A DNA stretch of 64,000 nt, taken from contig JADKKR010000001.1 in assembly GCA_016720395.1 (NCBI GenBank), positions 248,001 through 312,000 of the forward strand. Direction: 5' to 3'. How positions within the stretch are numbered: the first letter of the stretch is position 1; every line of letters begins with the position of its first letter. Source of the DNA: Geobacteraceae bacterium. GTDB taxonomy: Bacteria; Desulfobacterota; Desulfuromonadia; Geobacterales; Pseudopelobacteraceae. The translations under genes were made by a program, and so were the position numbers. Below the pieces are notes generated by a model that was not told where the DNA came from, searched no databases, and saw only the letters and a list, made by a program, of their open reading frames with translations. Of the stretch, positions 29,381 to 38,371 are shown one piece after another.

Positions 29381-30022
29381 TTAGTGTACTTCATCGTCCC
29401 CGGAATGCAACCGGGGAAGGTCAGGGACCTGAATAATTTCCAGAAGCTGCATGACCAGCCGGTAGGTGATACCCCATAGAACCGGCTTATCCGGCTGTGG
29501 AAGAATGATGCCCGGCACCTCAAGCGTTCTTCCGGAAAACCCGACTCGAGCCATCCGATGCCGATCCGGGTCACGTATATCCGACAGCCTGACCCAGAAG
29601 ACATCGTGCACCTCGGGACTTACCACCGGCTGCAGGGCTGTCGTGACCGTTGCGTACGCAAAACAGGAAACCCGCACCGGAAGATTCGCCCCGACAATAT
29701 CGGACATCCTGCCCAGATAGCGTTCCGTCTCCAGGACCAGTCCGATCTCCTCACGAGTCTCGCGTTCCGCGGCCTGTCTGGCCCGCTCCCCCTTTTCCAC
29801 CTTGCCGCCGGGGAAGGCAAGATGTCCGGACCAGGGATCACGTGCATCAGTTGCCCGCTCGATAAAAAGAATTTCCAGATCTCCGGGCAGTTCGCGCAGG
29901 ATCAGGGCGACCGCAGCCCTGGTGCGCTGGCCTTCGACGAACTTTTTTTGGTGTCTGTGACGCTCGAACCGCTCTGCGATATCGCCCAGAGTGTGCCGGT
30001 GTCCTGAATGCCCGATGGCCAC
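29381..30022 (-). CDS. Nudix hydrolase, coenzyme A pyrophosphatase-like
   Basis: The 213-residue protein contains a Nudix box, GX5EX7REUXEEXGU, as GGKVEKGERARQAAERET followed by REEIGL (about residues 72-95), which binds Mg for hydrolysis of nucleoside diphosphate-linked compounds. Directly upstream is the SGHLAFPGG segment typical of the CoA/NudL subgroup, so it may cleave CoA or acyl-CoA to 3',5'-ADP and phosphopantetheine. The N-terminus is rich in His and Arg. The start is a GTG at 30022 behind GAGGGATTCAAG. It precedes tpx. Confidence 0.85.
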   Translation of the reverse strand: MAIGHSGHRHTLGDIAERFERHRHQKKFVEGQRTRAAVALILRELPGDLEILFIERATDARDPWSGHLAFPGGKVEKGERARQAAERETREEIGLVLETERYLGRMSDIVGANLPVRVSCFAYATVTTALQPVVSPEVHDVFWVRLSDIRDPDRHRMARVGFSGRTLEVPGIILPQPDKPVLWGITYRLVMQLLEIIQVPDLPRLHSGDDEVH

Positions 30023-30100
30023 CTTGAATCCCTCGTTTATATTTTATATATCCTTTACGAAGAGCCATTCATTCGTCAAGCAAAAACAGGAGGCATACCT

Positions 30101-30331
30101 ATGAAATCAATGTTGATTACCATGCTGGTGCTGGCTGCTTTACTGCCAGGCTGTTCGTCCGCAGAGAAGCAGGCCGCAGAACTTCTGGAAACTGCGCGGT
30201 TCGAGGAGAAGCAGAGCAATATCGAACACGCGACAAAGCTCTATAAGGAGATCCTGCAAAAATATCCCTCATCACCGGCGGCACAGGAGGCGACAGCCCG
30301 TATGGCTGATCTTGCACGCACAAAACCCTGA
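30101..30331 (+). CDS. Small lipoprotein with tetratricopeptide-like helices
   Basis: This 76-residue protein starts at ATG 30101 behind ACAGGAGGCATACCT. Residues 1-17 form a signal peptide ending in the lipobox LLPGC, so it is lipid-anchored. The remainder has one TPR-like helix pair (AAELLETARFEEKQ and HATKLYKEILQKYPSSPAA), similar to the first repeat of outer-membrane lipoproteins such as BamD or YbgF. Its stop TGA shares one base with the ATG of the next glycosyltransferase gene, so the two are coupled. Function unknown. Confidence 0.8.
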   Translation: MKSMLITMLVLAALLPGCSSAEKQAAELLETARFEEKQSNIEHATKLYKEILQKYPSSPAAQEATARMADLARTKP

Positions 30332-31341
30332 TGACCGAACTGCCCCGGATATCGATCCTGATGCCTGTCCGCAATGAGGCAGCCTACCTGCCCGCTGCTC
30401 TCAGGTCGCTTGCACGTCAGTCCCTGCCGGCATGGGAACTCGTAGCGGTAGATGACGGTTCGTGGGATGAGACACCGGCCATTCTGTCCGCAGCCGCATC
30501 GCATGATTCCCGGATTCGAATCATCCGTCGCGAGGGAGGTGGCCTTGTGGCTGCTCTCAATTGCGGCCTGGAAGCCTGCCGGGCGCAACTGCTGGCGCGT
30601 ATGGACGGTGACGATATCAGTCACCCCCGGCGCCTGGAGCTTCAGGCTGCATACCTGGACGAACATGCTGACACGGGACTGGTGGCCAGTGGTTTTCGTC
30701 ATTTTCCCCGCACGACACTCAAGCAGGGCATGCTGGCCTATGAAACCTGGCAGAACACTCTGAAAAACCACGATCTGATCATGCGCGACCGCTTTGTCGA
30801 GTCACCTTTTGTCCACCCCACCATCATGGCCCGTCGGCAACTGATCGAAGACGCGGGAGGTTACCGGGACTGCGGATGGGCTGAGGATTACGATCTCTGG
30901 CTTCGCCTTGCCGAGGCAGGCACCCGTTTTGCCCGTTTGGAGCAGTCACTCTTTTTCTGGCGGGATCATGCCGAACGCGCCACACGCACCATGGCTCTGT
31001 ACAGTGACGCGGCCTTCCGTGCCTGCAAACTGCATTATCTGCAGCGCAGTTTTCTCCGTAACGAAAGGAGTGTCATTATTGCCGGGGCCGGCCTGGAAGG
31101 GCGGGCATGGCAGCGCCTCCTTGAGCAGGCAGGTATCTCTGTTCACTGCTGGGTGGACGTGGACCCTCGCAAAATCGGCCGCAATCTGCATGGCGCGCCG
31201 GTTATTTCTACCGGACAACTCAATGAAATGAACGGTAAAATACTTGTTGCCATCGGCGTACGCGGAGCCCGTGAACAGTTCAGAGAGATCGCACGCCCGC
31301 TTTCTTTACAGGAAGGACTCGATTTCATCTGTGTAGCCTGA
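30331..31341 (+). CDS. Glycosyltransferase family 2 with C-terminal Rossmann-like extension
   Basis: The 336-residue protein opens with a GT2 GT-A domain (RISILMPVRNEAAYLPAALR, nucleotide-sugar site VDDGSWDET, DXD in ARMDGDDISHP and the base-bearing AEDYDLWLRL). From about residue 243 a second part begins VIIAGAGLEGRAW, a Gly-rich Rossmann motif, with a following DVDPRKIGRNLHGAPVI segment that resembles the N-terminal domain of NeuD/PglD-type acetyltransferases or nucleotide-sugar epimerases. This fusion suggests sugar recognition plus nucleotide binding in one protein. It is coupled to the small lipoprotein before it. The donor and acceptor are unknown. Confidence 0.78.
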   Translation: MTELPRISILMPVRNEAAYLPAALRSLARQSLPAWELVAVDDGSWDETPAILSAAASHDSRIRIIRREGGGLVAALNCGLEACRAQLLARMDGDDISHPRRLELQAAYLDEHADTGLVASGFRHFPRTTLKQGMLAYETWQNTLKNHDLIMRDRFVESPFVHPTIMARRQLIEDAGGYRDCGWAEDYDLWLRLAEAGTRFARLEQSLFFWRDHAERATRTMALYSDAAFRACKLHYLQRSFLRNERSVIIAGAGLEGRAWQRLLEQAGISVHCWVDVDPRKIGRNLHGAPVISTGQLNEMNGKILVAIGVRGAREQFREIARPLSLQEGLDFICVA

Positions 31342-31504
31342 TACAGGTGAAATTCATACACCTCACCGGTTAGTGCACCAATCTGCATGTGTTTTTTACG
31401 CATGCTTTTCTGATTGACTCGGCAGCAATATTCGGCTACGAAAACATGATCCATCAATTATCGACCGGGAGATTCAACTGATTACATTCGAGAAAGGTTC
31501 CAGC

Positions 31505-31807
31505 ATGGCAGCGACAAAAGAGGATCTGGCCCTGACTATTGACGAAACCGAATGGAGCTGGCTGCGGGCGCATCTGGAACGTGGCGGTCTTATTCTGGTA
31601 AATGACAGTCTTGACCTCGCTGAAGCGGGACTCAGGGTTGCAGAAGACGATGTTGCGGTCATCGAGCATTGGGTCAGCACCGGCAAGCTCGGCAAGCCCA
31701 CCGAAGCGCAGATTACTCACTGGAACGATGAGAAACAGAAGAAGTTTGCCATGCTGATCATCAGCCCCTATGTCCTCATACAGGAGAGGTTGCCGACCTT
31801 TCACTAG
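31505..31807 (+). CDS. DUF2288 domain protein
   Basis: The 100-residue soluble protein matches the DUF2288 family: WSWLRAHLERGGLILV, a central acidic segment, then GKLGKPTEAQITHW and the C-terminal LIISPYVLIQE. No function is known for the family. It has no signal peptide or membrane segment, is mostly acidic, and stands alone before a bidirectional terminator shared with the end of the nuo operon. A weak promoter candidate, TTGACT at 31414 with a 17-bp spacer, lies upstream, but its -10 is poor. Confidence 0.78.
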   Translation: MAATKEDLALTIDETEWSWLRAHLERGGLILVNDSLDLAEAGLRVAEDDVAVIEHWVSTGKLGKPTEAQITHWNDEKQKKFAMLIISPYVLIQERLPTFH

Positions 31808-31827
31808 AACATTGTGCATTCAGAAAT

Positions 31828-31861
31828 AAAAAGGGCGGTCTCTTTCGAGACCGCCCTTTTT
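31828..31861. terminator. Bidirectional terminator between DUF2288 and nuoN
   Basis: AAAAAGGGCGGTCTC and GAGACCGCCCTTTTT form a perfect 15-bp inverted repeat with a TTTC loop, giving U-runs on both strands. It ends the long nuo transcript from the minus strand and the DUF2288 transcript. Confidence 0.93.
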
Positions 31862-31883
31862 CGTGCAGCCGGAGATAGACCGT

Positions 31884-33341
31884 TTATATCAATTTGATGG
31901 CCTGCTGGGCGAACTGGAGGATCAGTGATGGTATGATGCCGGGTATCAGCGAACCGATCACCGAAATAGCTACGCACAAAGCCATCGGTGCTGTCACCTG
32001 CATCCAGTCGAATTCTTCCGTCGGATCTTTCATGTACATGAAGACCATTACCCGCAGGTAGTAATACACCGATGCAGCACTGTTGAGTACGCCGATGATG
32101 GCCAGCCAGATATACCCCTGCTGAATGGCGCCGGAGAACAGGTAGAATTTTCCGATGAAACCTGCCGTCGGCGGCATGCCTGCCAGTGAGAAGAGGAATA
32201 TGGACATGGCAACCGCGAGAACGGGATGTTTGACCCCGAACCCGGCGAAGTCCTGAACATTGCCGTTGGATTCACCTTTCTTGCCGACAAGGATAATGAT
32301 TGCAAAGGCCCCGATGTTCATGAAGGCGTAGGAGAGCATGTAGAACAGGATACCCGCCGTGCCGGTGCCGTTACCGGCTGTAAAACCGACCAGTGCGTAA
32401 CCGGCGTGGGCGATCGATGAATAGGCCAGCATGCGCTTGATATTGTCCTGGCGCAACGCCGTGATGTTACCGACGGTCATGGTCAAAACCGCCAGGACCC
32501 AGAGGACCTGACTCCACTCAACCTGAAGCGTGGGCAGGGCCACCAGGAATATACGCAGGGCCGCTGCAAAGCCGGCCGCCTTGGGTCCGGCAGACATGAA
32601 GGCGGTCATGGGAGTCGGGGCACCTTCATAAACGTCAGGGGTCCACATGTGAAAGGGTGCCGCTGCGATTTTGAAAGCAAAACCGGTCAGCATCAGCAGC
32701 ATGCCGGCCACCAGCATGATGTTGGCCGAAGGAAGGCTCATCTGGCCGACAACAGCCGCAATCTTCGCAATACGTGTCGTTCCCGTGGCTCCGTAGGTGA
32801 GGGCCATTCCGTAGAGCAGGAAACCGGTGGAAAAACAGCCCAGCAGGAAGTACTTGAGACCGGCCTCGTTGGACTTGGGGTTTTTGCGGTTAAAGCCGGC
32901 CAGCACGTACAGGGCCACCGACATGACCTCCAGGCCGAGGAAAATGGTCATCAGATCCGTGCCGGAAGCCATCAGCATCATACCGACGACAGTAAAGAGG
33001 ATCAGAGGGTACAGTTCGCCGTGGTTGCATCCCTCACGCTCCATGTACTGGTCGGAGATCAGCACCGCAAGTCCGGCGGACACCAGGAAGATCATCTTGA
33101 AGAAGGTGGCAAAGTTATCCAGGACAACCGAACCGCTGAAGCTCTCGATGTGTCCGCCCCAGCCGGCAGCCACCAGAACGCCCGCCGCAACGATACCGAC
33201 GAAACTGAGGTAGCCCAGGTAAGCCTTGCGATCACCAGGGATGAAAACGTTGATCAGCAAAAGTACCATGGCCAGCACGGAGAGAAAGATCTCCGGCAGT
33301 ATCGGCGTGAAGTTGACGGCTGGAATCGTAATCATGTCCAT
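31884..33341 (-). CDS. nuoN: NADH-quinone oxidoreductase subunit N
   Basis: NuoN is one of the three antiporter-like, proton-pumping membrane subunits of respiratory complex I. The 485-residue protein has about 14 hydrophobic helices. The key charged residues of the family are visible: the Glu in the SVALYVLAGF area near helix 5 and the lysine of the broken helix (AAPFHMWTPDVYEGAP with the following MSAGPKAAGFA). It is the last gene of the nuoA-N operon, 31 bases after nuoM, and ends at a strong bidirectional terminator. The ribosome binding site is GGAGGATATATTAG. Confidence 0.95.
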   Translation of the reverse strand: MDMITIPAVNFTPILPEIFLSVLAMVLLLINVFIPGDRKAYLGYLSFVGIVAAGVLVAAGWGGHIESFSGSVVLDNFATFFKMIFLVSAGLAVLISDQYMEREGCNHGELYPLILFTVVGMMLMASGTDLMTIFLGLEVMSVALYVLAGFNRKNPKSNEAGLKYFLLGCFSTGFLLYGMALTYGATGTTRIAKIAAVVGQMSLPSANIMLVAGMLLMLTGFAFKIAAAPFHMWTPDVYEGAPTPMTAFMSAGPKAAGFAAALRIFLVALPTLQVEWSQVLWVLAVLTMTVGNITALRQDNIKRMLAYSSIAHAGYALVGFTAGNGTGTAGILFYMLSYAFMNIGAFAIIILVGKKGESNGNVQDFAGFGVKHPVLAVAMSIFLFSLAGMPPTAGFIGKFYLFSGAIQQGYIWLAIIGVLNSAASVYYYLRVMVFMYMKDPTEEFDWMQVTAPMALCVAISVIGSLIPGIIPSLILQFAQQAIKLI

Positions 33342-33372
33342 CTAATATATCCTCCGGTCGGATTGACTCTTT

Positions 33373-34998
33373 TTACTTTGCGTCGTGCGGATTAACTGCC
33401 GGTGCGGCATGAGGACCTGCGGCCGGTGCGGCAGGGTGTCCGGCTGGCGTCTCGATGCCGGTATGGCCAGCAGGCGATGCCGGTACGGCTTCGGGCATTT
33501 TCTTTACATTCATGGATGCCGGCCGGACCTGTGAGACCAGCTTTTTAACGGCCGGGTCCATCTTGTCGATAAACGGTTTCGGGTAGATACCCATTACAAA
33601 GATCATGACGATCAGGGGTACCATGATACCGATTTCGCGGGCATTCAGGTCTTTCAGCTTCTGGTTCTTCGGGTTATCAAGCTCACCGAACATGACCCGC
33701 TGGAACATCCAGAGCATATAGACGGCTGACAGGATCACGCCGCTTGTAGCGATTATCGTCCACCAGCGCAACTCGCTCTCGAATGCCCCGATCAATACCA
33801 GGAATTCGCCGACAAAACCGTTGGTGCCCGGAAGGCCGATTGAGGAGAAGGTCACGATCATGAAGATTGTGGCAAAGACCGGCATCTGCTTGGAGAGACC
33901 GCCAAAATCCGTAATCAGTCGTGTGTGCCGGCGTTCATAAATGAAGCCGACGATAAGGAACAGTGCGCCGGTAGAGATACCGTGGTTGATCATCTGTAGC
34001 AACCCGCCGGTGATACCTTCCACGTTGAAGGCAAAGACTCCCAGCATGACAAAACCCAGGTGGGCTACTGATGAGTAGGCCACCAGCTTCTTGACATCCT
34101 CCTGAACCATGGCGACCAGTGCGGCGTAGATGATGCCGATTACCGCCAGTGTCGCGATGAGCGGCGCATAGGTGTGGGCAGCTTCAGGGAAGAGCGGGAT
34201 AGCAAAGCGGACATAGCCGTAGGTACCCATTTTCAGCAGAATGGCGGCCAGGATGACGGAACCGGCTGTAGGAGCTTCGGTATGGGCATCCGGCAACCAT
34301 GTGTGCAGCGGGAACATGGGGACTTTAATGGCAAAGGCCAGGGCGAATGCCAGAAACAGCCATACCTGCGCTGACATCGGCAGTTGCAGGTTAAAGAACT
34401 GCAGCAAGCCGAAATTGGTAAAACCGGCCTCCAACCCTTTGAAATAGAGGTAGATCAAGGCAACCAGCATGAGCAGGGAGCCGACCATGGTGTAGATGAA
34501 GAACTTGACAGCCGCGTAGATGCGGTTCTTGCCGCCCCAGATACCGATCATGAAGTACATCGGGATCAGCATGACTTCCCAGAAGATGTAGAACAGGAAC
34601 ATGTCCAGGGAGATGAACGCACCCAGCATGCCGGTTTCGAGCAGCAGCAGCAGGATCATGTACTCTTTGACCTTCTCTTCGACGGCCGTATAGGTTGAAA
34701 GCACGGCAATCGGCATGATGAAGGTGGTCAGCATGACCAGCCAGAGGCTGATGCCGTCAATACCGACAAAGTAGCGCATGACGAACGGGCCGGCGGCGAT
34801 CCAGGGCACATTCTCCACAAACTGGAATTCGGCGTTACTCTGGAAGCCAAACATGATCGGCAACGACACCAGGAAGGTCACTACTGTTGTCGCGAAGGCT
34901 ACGTTACGCAGCATTCCTTTGCTGTCCTTGGGGATGAACAGCAGCAGCAGGACACCCAGTACCGGCAGGAATGTCGTCAGGCTCAATAGGTTACTCAT
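33373..34998 (-). CDS. nuoM: NADH-quinone oxidoreductase subunit M
   Basis: NuoM is the second antiporter-like membrane subunit (541 residues, about 14 helices). It carries the typical FPLHTWLPDAHTEAPT loop of the ion channel, the essential Glu in FWEVMLIPMYF, and Lys in the broken helix (AILLKMGTYG). The C-terminal tail after about residue 490 is a soluble, Ala/Pro/His-rich extension (AGHTGIETPAGHPAAPAAG) that is not found in E. coli NuoM; its role is unknown. The site AAAGGAG precedes the ATG. It sits 37 bases after nuoL in the operon. Confidence 0.95.
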   Translation of the reverse strand: MSNLLSLTTFLPVLGVLLLLFIPKDSKGMLRNVAFATTVVTFLVSLPIMFGFQSNAEFQFVENVPWIAAGPFVMRYFVGIDGISLWLVMLTTFIMPIAVLSTYTAVEEKVKEYMILLLLLETGMLGAFISLDMFLFYIFWEVMLIPMYFMIGIWGGKNRIYAAVKFFIYTMVGSLLMLVALIYLYFKGLEAGFTNFGLLQFFNLQLPMSAQVWLFLAFALAFAIKVPMFPLHTWLPDAHTEAPTAGSVILAAILLKMGTYGYVRFAIPLFPEAAHTYAPLIATLAVIGIIYAALVAMVQEDVKKLVAYSSVAHLGFVMLGVFAFNVEGITGGLLQMINHGISTGALFLIVGFIYERRHTRLITDFGGLSKQMPVFATIFMIVTFSSIGLPGTNGFVGEFLVLIGAFESELRWWTIIATSGVILSAVYMLWMFQRVMFGELDNPKNQKLKDLNAREIGIMVPLIVMIFVMGIYPKPFIDKMDPAVKKLVSQVRPASMNVKKMPEAVPASPAGHTGIETPAGHPAAPAAGPHAAPAVNPHDAK

Positions 34999-35035
34999 GA
35001 ATTCATGCTCCTTTATGCAAATTGCAGAGAATCGT

Positions 35036-37030
35036 TTACTTGAATACGTAGTAGCCGAGCATCACAACAACGCCAAAGGCCATAGACCAGGCATAGTTAT
35101 GGATCAGGCCGGACTGCATGTAGCGGAAGACTCCACTGCAACCCATTACCACCCCGGCGACGCCGTTGACAATCCCGTCTATCACGAGGACATCAAAGCC
35201 TTTCCAGAGGAACTGGCCAAGGGCTTTGCAGGGATTCACGAATGCGTAGTCATAGAGTTCGTCGATATACCACTTGTTATAGACTGCACGGTGAAGTGTC
35301 GGGAATGTATCAGTGAACTTCTTGGGCAGCGCGGTGTTCTGAACGTACATGGTGAAGGCAATCGCTATGCCGATCAGAGCGATCACAACCGATCCGCCCA
35401 TCAATGCCCACTCTACAGCATGGCTGGGGTGAGCACCGTGATGCGCATAGGTTGCGCCATATTCGCCTGCCAGTTCGAATACCGGCTCAAGCCAGTGTTC
35501 GAAGTAGTTGGGCAGCATGCCCAGCAGTTTCGGCATGCCGATGTAACCGCCGAAAACAGCCAGGAATCCGAGCACCATCAGCGGGATGGTGATAACCAGC
35601 GGCGACTCGTGGAGGTGGTCCTTGACCTTGCTGTTGATGCGGCACTCACCGAAGAATGTCATGAATACCAGACGGAACATGTAGAAAGCGGTAAAACAGG
35701 CTGCGATGGCACCGGTACCCCACAACAGGATGTTAAGATTTCCGTGAAGCGGATTGGCAAAAGCCATCCAGAGGATTTCGTCCTTTGAGAAGAAGCCGGA
35801 GAAACCCGGGATGCCGGCAATGGCGATCGTAGAGACGAAGAACGTCAGGAAGGTGATAGGCATGGCCTTTTTGAGACCGCCCATGTTGCGCATATCCTGG
35901 GCATCGTCGTGGAGGTGGCCTTTATGCAGGGCATAGTGCATGGCGTGGATAACCGAACCGGAACCGAGGAACAGGCAGGCCTTGAAGAAGGCATGGGTCA
36001 TCAGGTGGAAGATACCGGCTGTGAAAGCGCCGACTCCCATTGCCAGAAACATAAAGCCCAACTGGGATACGGTCGAATAAGCCAAAACACGCTTGATATC
36101 ATTCTGGGCCGTGCCGATGGTGGCGGCGAAGATGGCTGTCGCAGCGCCGACGCAGGCGACGACCATCATGGTCTCGGGCGATTTGATGAAGACAAAACTC
36201 ATCCTGCCGATCATGTAGACACCGGCTGTAACCATGGTGGCAGCGTGGATCAGGGCGGAAACGGGTGTCGGGCCTTCCATGGCATCCGGCAGCCAGGTGA
36301 AGAGCGGAATCTGTGCCGATTTACCGGTGGCACCAACGAAGAAACACAGGGTTGCGACCGTCACGACACCGCCGTAGGGAAGCAGGTGCGATGCTGCCTT
36401 GATCTCGGTGAAATTGATAGTCCAGATGTTATGATTGCTGCCCAGCCACCAGTAGAGGGTGAACAGGCCGATCAGGAAGCCGAAGTCGCCGACGCGGTTC
36501 ATGACGAAGGCCTTTTTGGCGGCGTCGCCGGCGGATTTTTTGTGGAAGTAGTAGCCGATCAGCAGGTAGGAGCAGAGACCGACCCCTTCCCATCCGATGA
36601 ACATTACCAGCATGTTGCTGCCCAGCACGAGCAGCAGCATGGACATACAGAACAGGTTCAGGTAGGCAAAGAAACGGTAGAAGCCTTCTTCACCGTGCAT
36701 ATAGCCGATAGAGTACAGGTGAATCAGTGAACCGACTCCGGTAACGACCATGATCATGATACAGGAGAGCGGGTCGAGCAGGAAAGCCATGTCTGCCTTG
36801 AAATTGCCCGAATGGATCCAGGGGAAGACTACTTTCTCGAAGACCCGTTTCTCTGGAGAGAGACCGATCATCTCAACAAGGATCAGGCAGGATACAATGA
36901 ATGACGAAAAGATCGCCAGGGTGCCGATGGCACCGATGACCGCCTCATTCTTGATCTTTTTCCCGAAGAACCCGTTGATCAGAAAGCCGACGAGCGGGAA
37001 GAACGGGATCAGCCAAACGTAGTCAAACAT
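35036..37030 (-). CDS. nuoL: NADH-quinone oxidoreductase subunit L
   Basis: NuoL is the outermost antiporter-like subunit (664 residues). It has about 14 core helices followed by the long lateral helix typical of the subunit, and the family segments FIGWEGVGLCSYLLIGYY (channel Glu), FTWLPDAMEGPTPVSALIHAATM and LAYSTVSQLGFMFLA. Length and motifs are those of canonical NuoL. AAAGGAGTCTTAC precedes the ATG. nuoK lies 53 bases upstream. Confidence 0.95.
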   Translation of the reverse strand: MFDYVWLIPFFPLVGFLINGFFGKKIKNEAVIGAIGTLAIFSSFIVSCLILVEMIGLSPEKRVFEKVVFPWIHSGNFKADMAFLLDPLSCIMIMVVTGVGSLIHLYSIGYMHGEEGFYRFFAYLNLFCMSMLLLVLGSNMLVMFIGWEGVGLCSYLLIGYYFHKKSAGDAAKKAFVMNRVGDFGFLIGLFTLYWWLGSNHNIWTINFTEIKAASHLLPYGGVVTVATLCFFVGATGKSAQIPLFTWLPDAMEGPTPVSALIHAATMVTAGVYMIGRMSFVFIKSPETMMVVACVGAATAIFAATIGTAQNDIKRVLAYSTVSQLGFMFLAMGVGAFTAGIFHLMTHAFFKACLFLGSGSVIHAMHYALHKGHLHDDAQDMRNMGGLKKAMPITFLTFFVSTIAIAGIPGFSGFFSKDEILWMAFANPLHGNLNILLWGTGAIAACFTAFYMFRLVFMTFFGECRINSKVKDHLHESPLVITIPLMVLGFLAVFGGYIGMPKLLGMLPNYFEHWLEPVFELAGEYGATYAHHGAHPSHAVEWALMGGSVVIALIGIAIAFTMYVQNTALPKKFTDTFPTLHRAVYNKWYIDELYDYAFVNPCKALGQFLWKGFDVLVIDGIVNGVAGVVMGCSGVFRYMQSGLIHNYAWSMAFGVVVMLGYYVFK

Positions 37031-37083
37031 GTAAGACTCCTTTATTCTAATCGTTAAACGTTGTTTGCTTTATCTGCCTGGAA

Positions 37084-37386
37084 CTACCACTTCATCAGAT
37101 TTATATCATCCACATCTATGGATTCTTTGTTGTTGTAGAAGGCGATCATCAGGGCCAGTCCGACTGCCGCCTCTGCAGCAGCGACGGTCATGACGAAGAA
37201 CACGAACACCTGCCCGTCCAGATTACCCAGGTGCCGGGAGAGCGCCACGAAGGTAAGGTTGACGGCATTGAGCATCATCTCGACACACATGAAGATGACA
37301 ATAGCGTTCTTGCGGGTAAGCACGCCGATCGTCCCGATGGAGAAGAGGATGGCGCTGATGATGAGATAGCCGTTCAGATTTTCCAT
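37084..37386 (-). CDS. nuoK: NADH-quinone oxidoreductase subunit K
   Basis: The 100-residue NuoK has three membrane helices with the two conserved glutamates of the E-channel: Glu in [13 protein letters not shown] (helix 2) and Glu in [12 protein letters not shown] (helix 3). These residues couple quinone chemistry to proton movement. It lies between nuoJ (16-base gap) and nuoL. Fully standard. Confidence 0.95.
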   Translation of the reverse strand: MENLNGYLIISAILFSIGTIGVLTRKNAIVIFMCVEMMLNAVNLTFVALSRHLGNLDGQVFVFFVMTVAAAEAAVGLALMIAFYNNKESIDVDDINLMKW

Positions 37387-37402
37387 GAATATATACCTCA
37401 GT

Positions 37403-37906
37403 CTAGATTTTTTTCTTGGCCAGAATTACCGCACCAACGATGGCTACCAGAAGCAGGATCGAGGTGATCTCAAATGGGAGCAGAAAGGTTGTGAACATCT
37501 CACGTCCGATCAACTCGGTGTGCCCCTGCTGCTTGATGATATCTCCGGTCAGAGGTCCATTGGGCAGAGCCACGCGGCTCTTGAACACAATGACAGCCGT
37601 GTTCAGCAGCGTGAAAAACCCGATAACTGAGCCCAGAACGATCTTGTGTGACTGGCTCTTTGATGCGTTGACCCGGATATTGAGGAGCATGATGGTAAAC
37701 ACGATCAGAACCATGATGGCACCCGCATATACCATTACCTGCACTGCTGCCAGAAACGGAGCATCCAGCATGACATAGTACGTAGCCAGGCAGAAGAATG
37801 TCAGGATCAGTGACAGTGCGCTATTTATCGGGTTCCGGCAGGTAACCACCAGGATCGCCGATATAATGGCCACCAGCGATACAATTAAGAAGAAGAGGGT
37901 TTCCAT
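37403..37906 (-). CDS. nuoJ: NADH-quinone oxidoreductase subunit J
   Basis: The 167-residue NuoJ has five hydrophobic helices; helix 3 holds the conserved Tyr/Gly region [20 protein letters not shown], which includes the pi-bulge thought to open the proton path. AAATAAAGGAGCAGTAC precedes the ATG. It follows nuoI by 11 bases in the operon. Confidence 0.95.
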   Translation of the reverse strand: METLFFLIVSLVAIISAILVVTCRNPINSALSLILTFFCLATYYVMLDAPFLAAVQVMVYAGAIMVLIVFTIMLLNIRVNASKSQSHKIVLGSVIGFFTLLNTAVIVFKSRVALPNGPLTGDIIKQQGHTELIGREMFTTFLLPFEITSILLLVAIVGAVILAKKKI

Positions 37907-37917
37907 GTACTGCTCCT

Positions 37918-38331
37918 TTATTTCTTTTCTAAGAGTCGTTCCTTGGAGTAGACAAAGTCCTTACGGCTGTAGTTGGCCAGTTCGAATTCACCGGTCATAC
38001 GGATGGCGTCCACCGGGCAGGCCTCGACACAGTAGCCGCAAAAGATGCAGCGCAACATGTCGATCTCGTAGACTGACGCGAACTTGTCGTGGTTGGCATC
38101 CTCACCTGCCTCTACCGTGATGCACTTGGCCGGACAGACCGTTGGGCACAGGTAACAGGCCACACATTTTGCTTTGTTGTGTGACACGTTCAGCGCATGC
38201 AGGCCCCTGAAACGCTCGGCAACTTTGGGACGCTCCGTCGGATACTGCAGGGTGACCGGTTTTTTGAAAAGATGCCCCAGGGTGATTTTAAGGCCTTGTA
38301 TGATCGGCACAAACGTTTTGATCGGATTCAT
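37918..38331 (-). CDS. nuoI: NADH-quinone oxidoreductase subunit I
   Basis: NuoI is the peripheral-arm ferredoxin-like subunit carrying clusters N6a and N6b. The 137-residue protein shows both 4Fe-4S motifs, CVACYLCPTVCP and CIFCGYCVEACP, in the usual order, after a short amphipathic N-terminus that touches the membrane arm. It lies between nuoH (40 bases) and nuoJ. Confidence 0.95.
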   Translation of the reverse strand: MNPIKTFVPIIQGLKITLGHLFKKPVTLQYPTERPKVAERFRGLHALNVSHNKAKCVACYLCPTVCPAKCITVEAGEDANHDKFASVYEIDMLRCIFCGYCVEACPVDAIRMTGEFELANYSRKDFVYSKERLLEKK

Positions 38332-38371
38332 GTTTTCGTCCTTGTTCGTAGAGTCCTTGGTTTATTCCGTA

